Of a stretch of 63,436 nt of DNA, positions 53,614 through 63,436 are shown piece after piece. Position numbers and translations under genes: made by a program. The first letter of the stretch is position 1, and every line of letters begins with the position of its first letter. Source of the DNA: Ruminococcus sp. FC2018 (GTDB lineage Bacteria; Bacillota; Clostridia; Oscillospirales; Ruminococcaceae); NCBI RefSeq assembly GCF_000621805.1, contig NZ_JHXH01000014.1, positions 1 through 63,436 of the forward strand. Reading direction: 5' to 3'. The notes beneath the pieces were generated by a model. That model ran no database searches, had not been told where the DNA came from, and saw only the letters and a program-made list of their open reading frames with translations.

Positions 53614-54318
53614 TCAGCCTTTCAGACGTTTATCTGTTTTTTTGGCAAGTTTTGTACCAACAGACTGGAAAAGCTGGACTATCAGGATCAACAGCACCAC
53701 CGCAAAGATCATCACGATATACTTATAGCGATAATAGCCGTAATTGATAGCAATTTTTCCAAGACCGCCGCCGCCGATAATACCGCTCATTGCGGAATAT
53801 CCAAGCACGGTAGTAACGGCGATAGTTGCATTTGATATAAGTGAGGGGACACTTTCGGGAATAAGCACCTTTGTGATTATCTTAAAAGGCGATGCACCCA
53901 TACTCTGCGCCATTTCGATAGTGTTCTGGCTGACCTCACGCAGACTGCTCTCGGCCAGGCGTGCTACGAAGGGGAATGCTGCGATCACCAGGGGGACAAT
54001 AGATGGCGTTGTGCCCACGACCGTGCCGATCAAGGCTCTTGTAAGCGGAAAAACAAGTATCATCAGGATCAGAAACGGCACTGAGCGCAAAAGATTTATC
54101 AGTGCGTTAAGGAGCTTTAAAATAAAGCCGGGTATGGGTCTGACGCCGCCCTTTTCGCCTACCACCAGCAGGACTCCCAGCGGAAGTCCGATGAGGATCG
54201 CAAAGAACGTTGAGACTACGGTCACATATACCGTTTCCCATACAGCGAGGGGAAACTGGGTCTTAAATATTTCCCAAGCCTCTTTGAACTCCGGCGAGGA
54301 AAAGAAGTCACTTATCAT
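53614..54318 (-). CDS. Methionine ABC transporter permease MetI
   Basis: This 234-residue permease of the MetNIQ D-/L-methionine importer has five to six hydrophobic helices, GVLLVVGEKGG, LNALINLLRSVPFLILMI, and the coupling loop AQSMGASPFKIITKVLIPES, all typical. The start overlaps the metN 3' end by 11 bases. Confidence 0.95.
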   Translation of the reverse strand: MISDFFSSPEFKEAWEIFKTQFPLAVWETVYVTVVSTFFAILIGLPLGVLLVVGEKGGVRPIPGFILKLLNALINLLRSVPFLILMILVFPLTRALIGTVVGTTPSIVPLVIAAFPFVARLAESSLREVSQNTIEMAQSMGASPFKIITKVLIPESVPSLISNATIAVTTVLGYSAMSGIIGGGGLGKIAINYGYYRYKYIVMIFAVVLLILIVQLFQSVGTKLAKKTDKRLKG

Positions 54319-55336
54319 TTACAAACACCTCCCGGGCAGTAATTCCCTTGATCGAGGTGATGAAATCAAGGGATTGTGCAAGCACCTTTTCATCTCCGTC
54401 GATACCAAGTATCATTGAGCCATATGCCTTGTCGCCAATGCTTTTGGTGGAGGCATATGCTATATTGGCAAGTATGCCTTTGCTTTCGGCAAGCTGGGCT
54501 ATCAGCGGAGTTTTTGCCGCTTCAGCGCCATTGAAAACGACTCTGACGGTATGCCCAAAGCCGCCGCACTGGTCAATTATCTTTGAAAGCTCGTCGCTGT
54601 AAACAAGCTGTTTTGCTGCATCGGACTCAGGATCGGCAAACACCTGTGCTACCTCTCCCTGCTCGGCTACGCAGCCGTCATCTATTATCGCAACGTGCTT
54701 GCATATACGCTCGACAACGCTCATCTGGTGGGTTATAACAACCACGGTTATACCCAATTTTTTGTTGATGTCAGCGATAAGCTCAAGGATCGCACCCGTT
54801 GTGTTTGGGTCCAACGCACTTGTTGCCTCGTCGCAGAGCAGCACCTTGGGATCGGTCGCCAAAGCCCTTGCTATTGCAACTCTCTGCTGCTGACCGCCGG
54901 AAAGCTGTGCAGGGTAAGCCTTTGCCTTATCCTGCAAGCCCACCAGCTCCAGCAGCTCCAGCGCACGCTTTTTCGCATCCGCTCGCTTTACTCCTGCAAG
55001 TTCAAGTGGAAAACAGACGTTTTTCAGGCAGTTTTTCTGCATAAGCAGATTAAAGCTCTGAAATATCATAGTCACATTTTTGCGGACTTTTCTAAGCTGC
55101 TTTTCGCTCAGGGTGCAAAGGTCGGTGTCATCTATCAGGACACTTCCCTTTGTTGGCTTTTCAAGCATATTTATACATCGCACCAGCGTGCTTTTACCTG
55201 CACCGCTCATACCGATTATACCGAAGATATCGCCGTCGGGGATAGTAATATTCACATCTCGCAGTGCATCAACTGTGCCCTCCTTGGTCTTAAAGACCTT
55301 GGATACATTTTTTATCTCGATCATGTTGTTCTCCAA
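54308..55336 (-). CDS. Methionine ABC transporter ATP-binding protein MetN
   Basis: This 342-residue protein has Walker A GMSGAGKST, signature LSGGQQQRVAIARALA, Walker B VLLCDEATSALDPNT and VVITHQMSVVERIC. The C-terminal about 90 residues form the NIL/C2 ACT-like domain through which methionine inhibits the transporter (TVRVVFNGAEAAKTP, ITAREVFVND). Confidence 0.95.
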   Translation of the reverse strand: MENNMIEIKNVSKVFKTKEGTVDALRDVNITIPDGDIFGIIGMSGAGKSTLVRCINMLEKPTKGSVLIDDTDLCTLSEKQLRKVRKNVTMIFQSFNLLMQKNCLKNVCFPLELAGVKRADAKKRALELLELVGLQDKAKAYPAQLSGGQQQRVAIARALATDPKVLLCDEATSALDPNTTGAILELIADINKKLGITVVVITHQMSVVERICKHVAIIDDGCVAEQGEVAQVFADPESDAAKQLVYSDELSKIIDQCGGFGHTVRVVFNGAEAAKTPLIAQLAESKGILANIAYASTKSIGDKAYGSMILGIDGDEKVLAQSLDFITSIKGITAREVFVNDK

Positions 55337-55342
55337 ACTTTT

Positions 55343-56236
55343 TTATTTTATGTCATCAAGGCTTTTGAGCTTGCCGCCGTAAAGTCCAAGCGGCTCTACG
55401 TGGATAGCTGTGACAGAGACGATATGGGTTCCGTTTTGCTTATTAAAATCGTCAAGATAGGGAACATGCTGGAAGTAGTTTGCGTCGATCTCGCCGCTTT
55501 CGACAACGTTATTGGGCTGAACGTAATCGGTGAACTCGGTGACTTTGAGAGTAATGTTCTTCTTAGCGAGAATGTCCTTTGCTTTTGTAAGTATCTCGGC
55601 ATGAGGTGTCGGTGAAGCGGCAACGGTTATTGTCTTGCCGGAAAGTGCGGAATAATCCACAGATGAGTCGTATCCGTCGGTGGGATTGTCAACAACCGAG
55701 ATAACAGAGCCTTCATACTTTTCCTTGATATAGTCTGCCACGTCCTTGCTTTCAAGCGCAGCTTTCAATGCTTTTACAAGATCGGTCTTCTCGTTACCCT
55801 CTTTAACGGCAAGAATGTTTCCGTAAGCTGATGATGAGCCTTCGATCGCAAGTGAATCCTTAACCGGATTGAGCTTTGCATCAATAGCATAATTTGAATT
55901 GATTATCGCATAATCCACGTCTTGCAGAACGTTGGGAAGCTGGGCTGCCTCGACTTCCTTGAACTTGATATTGTGCGGATTGTCCTTGATGTCAAGAGGT
56001 GTTGCGGTTATGCCTGCGCCGTCTTTGAGGGTGATATAGCCCTTATCCTGCAAGAGCAGCAGTGCTCTCGCCTCATTGGTGGTGTCATTGGGGATAGCTA
56101 TGGTCACACCGTCTGACTTGGAATCAGAGCTGCCGCCGGATGACGAGCTGCCGCAGGATGTGAAAGAAAGGACTGATGCTATTGATACAACGGAAAGTGC
56201 CAGTGATATAATTCTTTTTGATAATGATTTTTTCAT
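55343..56236 (-). CDS. Methionine-binding lipoprotein MetQ
   Basis: This 297-residue protein has a lipoprotein signal ending VLSFTSCGSSSSGGSS, so Cys28 is lipidated. A type-2 binding-protein fold of the NlpA/MetQ family follows (VEAAQLPNVLQDVDYAIINSNYA cut by strands, EIDANYFQHVPYLDDFNK). It is first of the structural genes metQNI and has an AAAGAGGT ribosome site. Confidence 0.95.
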   Translation of the reverse strand: MKKSLSKRIISLALSVVSIASVLSFTSCGSSSSGGSSDSKSDGVTIAIPNDTTNEARALLLLQDKGYITLKDGAGITATPLDIKDNPHNIKFKEVEAAQLPNVLQDVDYAIINSNYAIDAKLNPVKDSLAIEGSSSAYGNILAVKEGNEKTDLVKALKAALESKDVADYIKEKYEGSVISVVDNPTDGYDSSVDYSALSGKTITVAASPTPHAEILTKAKDILAKKNITLKVTEFTDYVQPNNVVESGEIDANYFQHVPYLDDFNKQNGTHIVSVTAIHVEPLGLYGGKLKSLDDIK

Positions 56237-56307
56237 ATTTGATTACCTCTTTCTTGATTTGAATTTCAGATTTGATTATTACGGATAAGATCGAAAAAGT
56301 GGTATCG

Positions 56308-56364
56308 TTACATTCGTCCGTTCCTGAAATTCTCTCTCAAAAGGGTCGTAAGTATTTTTTGCAT
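56308..56364 (-). CDS. Predicted 18-residue small ORF before metQ
   Basis: The frame reads MQKILTTLLRENFRNGRM followed by TAA. It has an excellent ribosome site (AAGGAGG, 8 bases before ATG) and lies just after the attenuator terminator at 56382-56416, so it is made only when transcription reads through. It may couple translation into metQ or be a regulatory peptide. Reality is supported mainly by the ribosome site. Confidence 0.5.
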   Translation of the reverse strand: MQKILTTLLRENFRNGRM

Positions 56365-56381
56365 AACACATACCTCCTTAG

Positions 56382-56416
56382 AAAATAAAAACCGAGAGAT
56401 CCAAGCGGATCCCTCG
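56382..56416 (-). terminator. Attenuator terminator upstream of metQNI
   Basis: Read leftward: CCGAGGGATCC, GCTT loop, GGATCTCTCGG, then TTTTTATTTT. It is an 11-bp stem with one mismatch and a clear U tract. It lies between the Met-rich leader ORF and metQ and so must be bypassed for transporter expression. Confidence 0.9.
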
Positions 56417-56448
56417 GCAAAAGGCTTGATATTAAAGCTGGCTCAGCG

Positions 56449-56562
56449 TCAACTATTCATATCTGCTTGGGAACGCATTGGAAAAAGATCACAGCAAAAC
56501 AAGCACATACCACCGTACATGCACATAGACATATTCATCATTGCTGTAAATGTCTTTTTCAT
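56449..56562 (-). CDS. Methionine-rich leader peptide (37 residues) of metQNI
   Basis: The predicted peptide starts MKKTFTAMMNMSMCMYGG and continues MCLFCCDLFPMRSQADMNS. Nine of 37 residues are Met (1, 8, 9, 11, 13, 15, 19, 29, 35) and four are Cys. It has an AAAGGAGA ribosome site 9 bases upstream, lies behind a consensus promoter, and is followed 33 bases later by an intrinsic terminator. This is the plan of an amino-acid attenuation leader: ribosome stalling at Met codons when methionyl-tRNA is scarce would favour read-through. I see no SAM riboswitch or T-box. The mechanism is inference; the ORF, site and terminator are read directly. Confidence 0.75.
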   Translation of the reverse strand: MKKTFTAMMNMSMCMYGGMCLFCCDLFPMRSQADMNS

Positions 56563-56585
56563 AAGATACGTTCTCCTTTCAGATT

Positions 56586-56617
56586 TACCACACTAACTTG
56601 GTAGGTTAGTCTTGGTA
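56586..56617. promoter_or_regulatory. Imperfect palindrome at the met promoter start site
   Basis: On the + strand TACCA, then ACTAAC, a 7-base centre TTGGTAG, GTTAGT and TTGGTA. The dyad lies from about +1 to +30 of the leftward transcript. It resembles operators of Rrf2-type cysteine/methionine regulators in general form (dyad with TAA/TTA arms), but no regulator gene is nearby. It could also fold as an RNA hairpin ahead of the leader ORF. Confidence 0.5.
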
Positions 56618-56624
56618 TGATGTA

Positions 56625-56653
56625 ATGATAACACATCAGTTTTTGTTTGTCAA
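56625..56653 (-). promoter_or_regulatory. Promoter of the met leader and metQNI
   Basis: Read leftward: TTGACA, 17-base spacer, TATCAT, about 60 bases before the leader start codon. Confidence 0.85.
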
Positions 56654-56728
56654 GAGTTTTTTTCAAACTTTTTTTGTGCATACGCTTGGATCAGAGGAAA
56701 CAGATGTGTCCGATCACTGCGTAAATAC

Positions 56729-56797
56729 GCACATTTTAAAGTCCTTGGTAAGAAATCGCAGGAAACGATTTCGGCGAGATAAACAAAGCAAATGTGC
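56729..56797. ncRNA. Candidate structured RNA in the met-tRNA intergenic region
   Basis: GCACATTT (56729-56736) pairs with AAATGTGC (56790-56797), enclosing GAAATCG (56752-56758) and CGATTTC (56766-56772) around a CAGGAAA loop. No ORF of note lies in 56654-56955. Neither strand matches a riboswitch class I know. Other short palindromes (TGCGTAAATACGCA) lie next to it. Confidence 0.3.
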
Positions 56798-56955
56798 ATC
56801 TTTAAAAATTTATGTCAATTATGCCCAGCCGATTTTTGACATTTGCAAATTCTGCACTTGCAAGACGTGCCGGCATGAAAAAAGACGCACGATAAAAAGC
56901 GTAATGCGTAAAAATCGAACGATCCCGAAGCCTTGCGCCGCGCTTTTATATAACA

Positions 56956-56991
56956 AAAAAATCCGCAAGCATTAAACTTACGGATTTTTCT
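56956..56991 (-). terminator. Terminator next to the tRNA-Asn fragment
   Basis: Read leftward: AAAATCCGTAAG, loop TTTAATG, CTTGCGGATTTT, then TTT. It directly follows the 3' end of the truncated tRNA-Asn copy and could be the original downstream terminator of that tRNA transcript. Confidence 0.8.
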
Positions 56992-56992
56992 T

Positions 56993-57026
56993 TGGCTCCC
57001 CCAGTTGGACTCGAACCAACGACCCT
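56993..57026 (-). repeat. 34-bp copy of the tRNA-Asn 3' end (att-like)
   Basis: The 34 bases are identical to 59940-59973, the acceptor-strand 3' end, T arm and variable-loop edge of the intact tRNA-Asn. The match stops where the tRNA anticodon arm begins, and no other tRNA part is present. This is the usual shape of a site left by an integrase using a tRNA 3' end. The orientation is right: the element would lie between 57027 and 59940. Confidence 0.8.
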
Positions 57027-57167
57027 TTTTATGCTGTGCGGCTCAAAGTGTAACTTCCACCAACCTATACAGTTTCAGCTTGCACCTTGGCTCGCTTTTT
57101 AGATGAAAGTATTGTATACAAGCATCGATCCCACGCATACTAATCTCAAAAAGCGAGGAGACATTGT

Positions 57168-59087
57168 ATGAATCATCTGAAAAATGAAACAAGTCCCTAT
57201 CTGTTGCAGCACGCAGGCAACCCTGTTGACTGGTATCCGTGGTGCGATGAGGCGTTTGAGCGTGCAAAGACAGAGGACAAGCCGATCTTTCTGAGCATCG
57301 GATACAGCACCTGCCACTGGTGTCACGTTATGGAGCGTGAGAGCTTTGAGAATACCGAAACCGCCGATATACTGAACAAAAGCTATATATCAATAAAGGT
57401 TGACCGGGAGGAGCGTCCCGACATCGACAGCGTGTATATGAACGTTTGTCAGGCGCTTACAGGCAGCGGAGGCTGGCCGATGAGCATTATTATGACATGG
57501 GACAAAAAGCCGTTCTTTGCGGGGACGTATTTCCCTGTTCATTCCCGTTTCGGTATGCCGGGCTTTACCGATGTTCTGAACGCAGTCACGCAAATGTGGA
57601 AAACTCAGCGTGACAAGCTCCTTGATTCTGCACATCAAATAACTGAGATTCTGAAAAGCGAAGAAACGGCGAGCAAGTTCCAAACTGATGAGGATATTGT
57701 CAAAGCCGCAGTTGATACTCTGCAAAAGCAATTTGACAGCACCTGCGGAGGATTCGGTCAAGCACCGAAATTTCCGATGCCGCATGAGCTGATGCTGCTG
57801 ATGTATTACTCAAAGCAGACAAATGATAATTCTGCGCTGGAAATGGCAGAGAAAACTCTCCTGCAAATGCGAAAAGGCGGAATTTTCGACCATATCGGCG
57901 GAGGCTTTTCGAGATACTCCACGGACAGATTTTTCCTTGCACCTCATTTTGAGAAAATGCTCTACGACAATGCGCTTCTGATTATAGCCTACACCGCCGC
58001 ATACAGCCTTACAGAAAAAAAAATTTACCTTGAAACAGCGACCAGAACTGCCGACTATATCCTGCGTGAAATGACTTCCCCCGAGGGTGGATATTACTGT
58101 GCACAGGACGCAGACAGCGAGGGCGTTGAGGGTAAATATTACACTTTCACGCTTGACGAGATAATCAGTGTTCTGGGCGACAATGGGCATAACTTTGCCA
58201 AGGCTTTTGACATTACCGAGCAGGGCAATTTCGAGGGGGTCAATATCCCCAATCTCCTCAAAAGCGGCGAGCTTTCCACAGACTTCACAGCAGAGTTTCA
58301 CAAGCTCTACAAGTACCGCAAAACCCGCACAAAGCTGCACCTTGACGACAAGAAACTGCTTTCGTGGAACTCAATGATGATAGCTGCGATGTCAATGCTT
58401 TACCGAGTCTCGCTCGATCAGAAATATCTGCACTCTGCTAAAAAGGCGCAGCGATTTATTGAGCATAATATGTCCACCGGGACAAGTCTGTATACGAGCT
58501 ATCGTGAGAGCAAACGCTCCGAACAGGCGTTTTTAGACGACTACGCCTACTATATCGCCGCACTTATCGAACTGTACAATTCCACACTTGACACGCGATA
58601 TATTTCAAAAGCCGAAAGCCTTTGCAGCGAAGCGGTAAAGAGATTTACAGACGAAAAAGGCGGCTTCAATATGTGCCAAGCAACCGAACTGTTCAAGAAC
58701 CCCAAAGAGCTTTACGACGGTGCTGTGCCAAGCGGTAATTCACTGATGGCATATGTTTTTGTGCGTCTGTATCAGCTTACGCAGAATGACTTGTACAAAG
58801 AACTTGCCGACAAGCAGATAGATTTCATGTCCGCAAACGCACAGGACTATCCGGCAGGAAACTGTATGTTTTTACTTGCAAAGCTACTGAACGATGCACC
58901 GCCGCCTCAGATCACAGCTGCGGTCAAAGACAATGCCGATATATCACAAATCCAGCTCCCGTTTTTGGCAAATGTTCTTGCCGTGCAGGCAGATGAAAAA
59001 TATTCCCTACTTAACGATTGCACCACCTACTATGTATGCAAAGGCAACACCTGCCTGCCGCCGACAAATGAGCTTTTGATTCAATAA
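57168..59087 (+). CDS. Thioredoxin-domain protein of the YyaL (DUF255) family
   Basis: This 639-residue cytoplasmic protein has an N-terminal thioredoxin-like domain ([20 protein letters not shown], then the redox-type motif [14 protein letters not shown] near residue 45-58 and [20 protein letters not shown]). A large six-hairpin glycosidase-like helical domain of about 170-600 follows. The family is widespread but its activity is not established. Ribosome site GAGGAG. It is the largest gene between the two tRNA-Asn repeats. Confidence 0.92.
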   Translation: MNHLKNETSPYLLQHAGNPVDWYPWCDEAFERAKTEDKPIFLSIGYSTCHWCHVMERESFENTETADILNKSYISIKVDREERPDIDSVYMNVCQALTGSGGWPMSIIMTWDKKPFFAGTYFPVHSRFGMPGFTDVLNAVTQMWKTQRDKLLDSAHQITEILKSEETASKFQTDEDIVKAAVDTLQKQFDSTCGGFGQAPKFPMPHELMLLMYYSKQTNDNSALEMAEKTLLQMRKGGIFDHIGGGFSRYSTDRFFLAPHFEKMLYDNALLIIAYTAAYSLTEKKIYLETATRTADYILREMTSPEGGYYCAQDADSEGVEGKYYTFTLDEIISVLGDNGHNFAKAFDITEQGNFEGVNIPNLLKSGELSTDFTAEFHKLYKYRKTRTKLHLDDKKLLSWNSMMIAAMSMLYRVSLDQKYLHSAKKAQRFIEHNMSTGTSLYTSYRESKRSEQAFLDDYAYYIAALIELYNSTLDTRYISKAESLCSEAVKRFTDEKGGFNMCQATELFKNPKELYDGAVPSGNSLMAYVFVRLYQLTQNDLYKELADKQIDFMSANAQDYPAGNCMFLLAKLLNDAPPPQITAAVKDNADISQIQLPFLANVLAVQADEKYSLLNDCTTYYVCKGNTCLPPTNELLIQ

Positions 59088-59092
59088 CAAAC

Positions 59093-59126
59093 AAAGGAGC
59101 AGTAACCGTTCTGCTCCCTTTTTGTT
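59093..59126 (+). terminator. Terminator after the YyaL gene
   Basis: AAAGGAGCAG, loop taaccgtt, CTGCTCCCTTTTTG; the T tract allows rightward termination. Confidence 0.88.
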
Positions 59127-59129
59127 TTC

Positions 59130-59342
59130 TCATATATCCTGCAAGTCCGCCTGGGGAATGTCGTTTTCGATGTTGTCCCTCGCAAGGTCGTTGTCAATAG
59201 CGGGGTACGCAGGCGATATCGGCACTTCCTCCGAATACAGCCTGTTGTTCCGCGCCTTCTGCTGAACCTCCGAGATTATCGGTGGTTGTTTTTTAGGCGG
59301 CAAAATCTGAATATCGTCTTGCTTTTTGCTGCGTTTTGACAT
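59130..59342 (-). CDS. Small hypothetical protein, 70 residues
   Basis: The start is at ATG 59342 with GAGGTGA upstream; the earlier GTG falls within that site. It begins MSKRSKKQDDIQILPPKKQP, is proline-rich in the first half and acidic in the second half (AIDNDLARDNIENDIPQ). It is likely disordered with no membrane segment. I do not recognise the family. Confidence 0.6.
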   Translation of the reverse strand: MSKRSKKQDDIQILPPKKQPPIISEVQQKARNNRLYSEEVPISPAYPAIDNDLARDNIENDIPQADLQDI

Positions 59343-59488
59343 CTTTATCACCTCACGGTTATTGTGTGTAAATCAGTCAGCCTTATTCTTTTTCGCCGCA
59401 AAGAACATCTCACATTCACTCGCACATAATAATCCCAAAAACACTTACGGAGGCAATTATGGGACTTTTATCGCATAAAACACAGCCG

Positions 59489-59878
59489 TCAGAGAACAGA
59501 CTTTATGATCCTTCTCGCTGCCATTGTACACAGCAAAGCGGCAGCGATACCCACAGTGTAAGCTATAAGGTCACTCCACAAAAAGCCCTGTCCCAGCAGC
59601 AGATGTCCGATAGTTGTTGACCTGACCCTGACCAGCCACTCCCATTTTATCAGCTGTGAAAACTCTACAGCAAATGACGTGATAAGTGCGCAGACGGCTG
59701 CGATATACGGTGGACGGTTTACAAGCACTATCCGCCAGCAGCAGTACATTACCACTGCCCACAGGGCATCACCGAAGCATTCGGGAACGAAGGACACCTT
59801 TCGTGAAACCAGCCCAAGCACGATAAGCACAGCTATCGCTCCGATATATATGAGCCTTGTTTTCAAGTGTTTATCCAT
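59489..59878 (-). CDS. DUF2809 family membrane protein
   Basis: This 129-residue protein has four hydrophobic helices with the conserved pattern GDALWAVVMYCCWRIV, SFAVEFSQLIKWEWL and LGQGFLWSDLIAYTVG, which match DUF2809. The overall arrangement recalls VanZ-like proteins. Function is unknown. It lies 62 bases from the tRNA-Asn 3' end, inside the att-like bounded segment. Confidence 0.85.
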   Translation of the reverse strand: MDKHLKTRLIYIGAIAVLIVLGLVSRKVSFVPECFGDALWAVVMYCCWRIVLVNRPPYIAAVCALITSFAVEFSQLIKWEWLVRVRSTTIGHLLLGQGFLWSDLIAYTVGIAAALLCTMAARRIIKSVL

Positions 59879-59899
59879 AACACACCTCGAAGAATATGA

Positions 59900-59939
59900 T
59901 AAAAACCTCTTTTGTTTGTTACAACAAAAGAGGTTTTTC
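59900..59939 (-). terminator. Terminator after tRNA-Asn (end of rrn operon)
   Basis: Read leftward: AAAACCTCTTTTGTT, short loop, AACAAAAGAGGTTTT, then TATC. It ends the rRNA-tRNA transcript. Confidence 0.85.
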
Positions 59940-59940
59940 T

Positions 59941-60015
59941 GGCTCCCCCAGTTGGACTCGAACCAACGACCCTGCGGTTAACAGCCGCATGCTCTACCAA
60001 CTGAGCTATAGAGGA
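59941..60015 (-). tRNA. tRNA-Asn (anticodon GTT)
   Basis: The 75-base cloverleaf reads TCCTCTATAGCTCAG (acceptor and D arm), GCGGCTGTTAACCGC (anticodon arm with GTT), GGTTCGAGTCC (T arm) and GGGGGAGCC 3' end. CCA is not encoded. It is last in the rrn operon. Its 3' 34 bases are duplicated at 56993-57026. Confidence 0.95.
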
Positions 60016-60023
60016 ATATCCAA

Positions 60024-60141
60024 TGTCGGCGACGACCTATGTTTCCGGGCCGTTACCAGCCAAGTATTTTCAGCGATGATGAGCTTAACTTCTGTGTTCG
60101 GCATGGGAACAGGTGTGACCTCATCTCTATAGTCACCGACT
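60024..60141 (-). rRNA. 5S ribosomal RNA
   Basis: Read leftward it contains GAGGTCACACCTGTTCCCAT, GCCGAACACAGAAGTTAAGC and a terminal GTCG/CGAC-type pairing, as expected for a clostridial 5S of about 117 bases. It lies 8 bases from tRNA-Asn and about 68 from the 23S end. Ends are approximate. Confidence 0.93.
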
Positions 60142-60209
60142 TGGAAATATTGAAGACCGGGTCTTCAAAATTGAATAACAAAGCAAAGCGAAGAAACAAT
60201 CTGTAATTT

Positions 60210-63042
<2,833 letters not shown>

Positions 63043-63289
63043 ACTTCTACAGAATTATGTTTCCTCGTTTGAAGTTTTGCTAAATTGTAGGTTTCCCGAC
63101 TAATTCTTTTTCTTAGTCGTTTTCCTCATTTGCATACTTTACTTTCTTTGTTATTCAATTTTCAAGATCCAGTCTTGTAACCCTTTCGGATCACAATGAG
63201 CACAATGTGGATGAGTCCACTTGTTTTTCACAAGCTTCCTTTTCCTACATTCTGTCACTTTTTCATCAGCAAGTTTTACCTCACTGTGA

Positions 63290-63363
<74 letters not shown>

Positions 63364-63436
63364 ATTTTGAATTTGCCTTTAGGCAAATTCAAAACGGGTG
63401 AGTTTGACTTCAAGGTCAACGACCTTGATTTGCTTC

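Noticed and set aside
56237-56653. SAM riboswitch or T-box for metQNI
   Set aside because: Looked for the T-box GGGTGG-ACCGCG motif and SAM aptamer core words; not found in the leader.
57027-59940. Active integrative element
   Set aside because: No integrase, excisionase or conjugation gene lies between the tRNA repeats, so only a remnant or tRNA duplication can be claimed.

Overview
The window looks like chromosome from a low-GC Gram-positive anaerobe of the class Clostridia, most likely a Ruminococcus-type member of the Oscillospiraceae. The evidence is a germination protease gene (gpr) beside rpsT, an EcfA1-EcfA2-EcfT-TruA block, the Gx transporter/NusG-II pair, a TPP riboswitch over a thi operon, a B. 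subtilis-type LexA box, and an rrn operon ordered (16S outside the window)-tRNA-Ile-23S-5S-tRNA-Asn. The genus is inference; no 16S is present.

Layout. 1-9370: leftward genes for a ClpE-like unfoldase, CvpA, a DUF5711-type anchored propeller protein, TruA, the ECF transporter core and a 59-residue charged protein. 9378-15709: a leftward DNA-repair/methyltransferase operon, ruvC-X-ruvA-methyltransferase-X-ruvB-GlmM homologue-RlmI-like methyltransferase; the GlmM homologue lacks its catalytic serine. 15824-17254: a broken lipoprotein gene and the Gx/NusG-II pair. 17255-21441: rightward murA, walJ/yycJ, rlmH and one unknown, with a dense hairpin-repeat array between murA and walJ. 21537-28808: leftward cysK, an SOS-type HTH gene, two orphan type IV pilins, a cysteine desulfurase with a DUF3343 carrier, an HtrA protease and gpr. 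28919-32242: rightward rpsT, then an amino-acid ABC transporter without its binding protein, a leucine-rich-repeat protein and nadE. 32344-38410: a leftward thiamine operon under a TPP riboswitch, with two unrelated genes embedded in it. 38574-53307: a leftward four-gene surface operon, three single-pass exported proteins followed by a roughly 3,720-residue giant beta-helix-like protein. 53614-56653: metQNI, preceded by a methionine-rich 37-codon leader ORF, an intrinsic terminator and a second 18-codon ORF. 56993-60015: a segment bounded by tRNA-Asn and a 34-bp copy of its 3' end. 60024-63363: rRNA and tRNA genes.

The most promising parts for something new are the giant surface-protein operon, the Met-rich leader before metQNI, the predicted GlmM pseudoenzyme in the ruv operon, the LexA-controlled small HTH gene, and a family of intergenic repeats whose central hairpin keeps its pairing while changing its sequence. 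All functional statements rest on reading motifs and context by eye; no database search was run.
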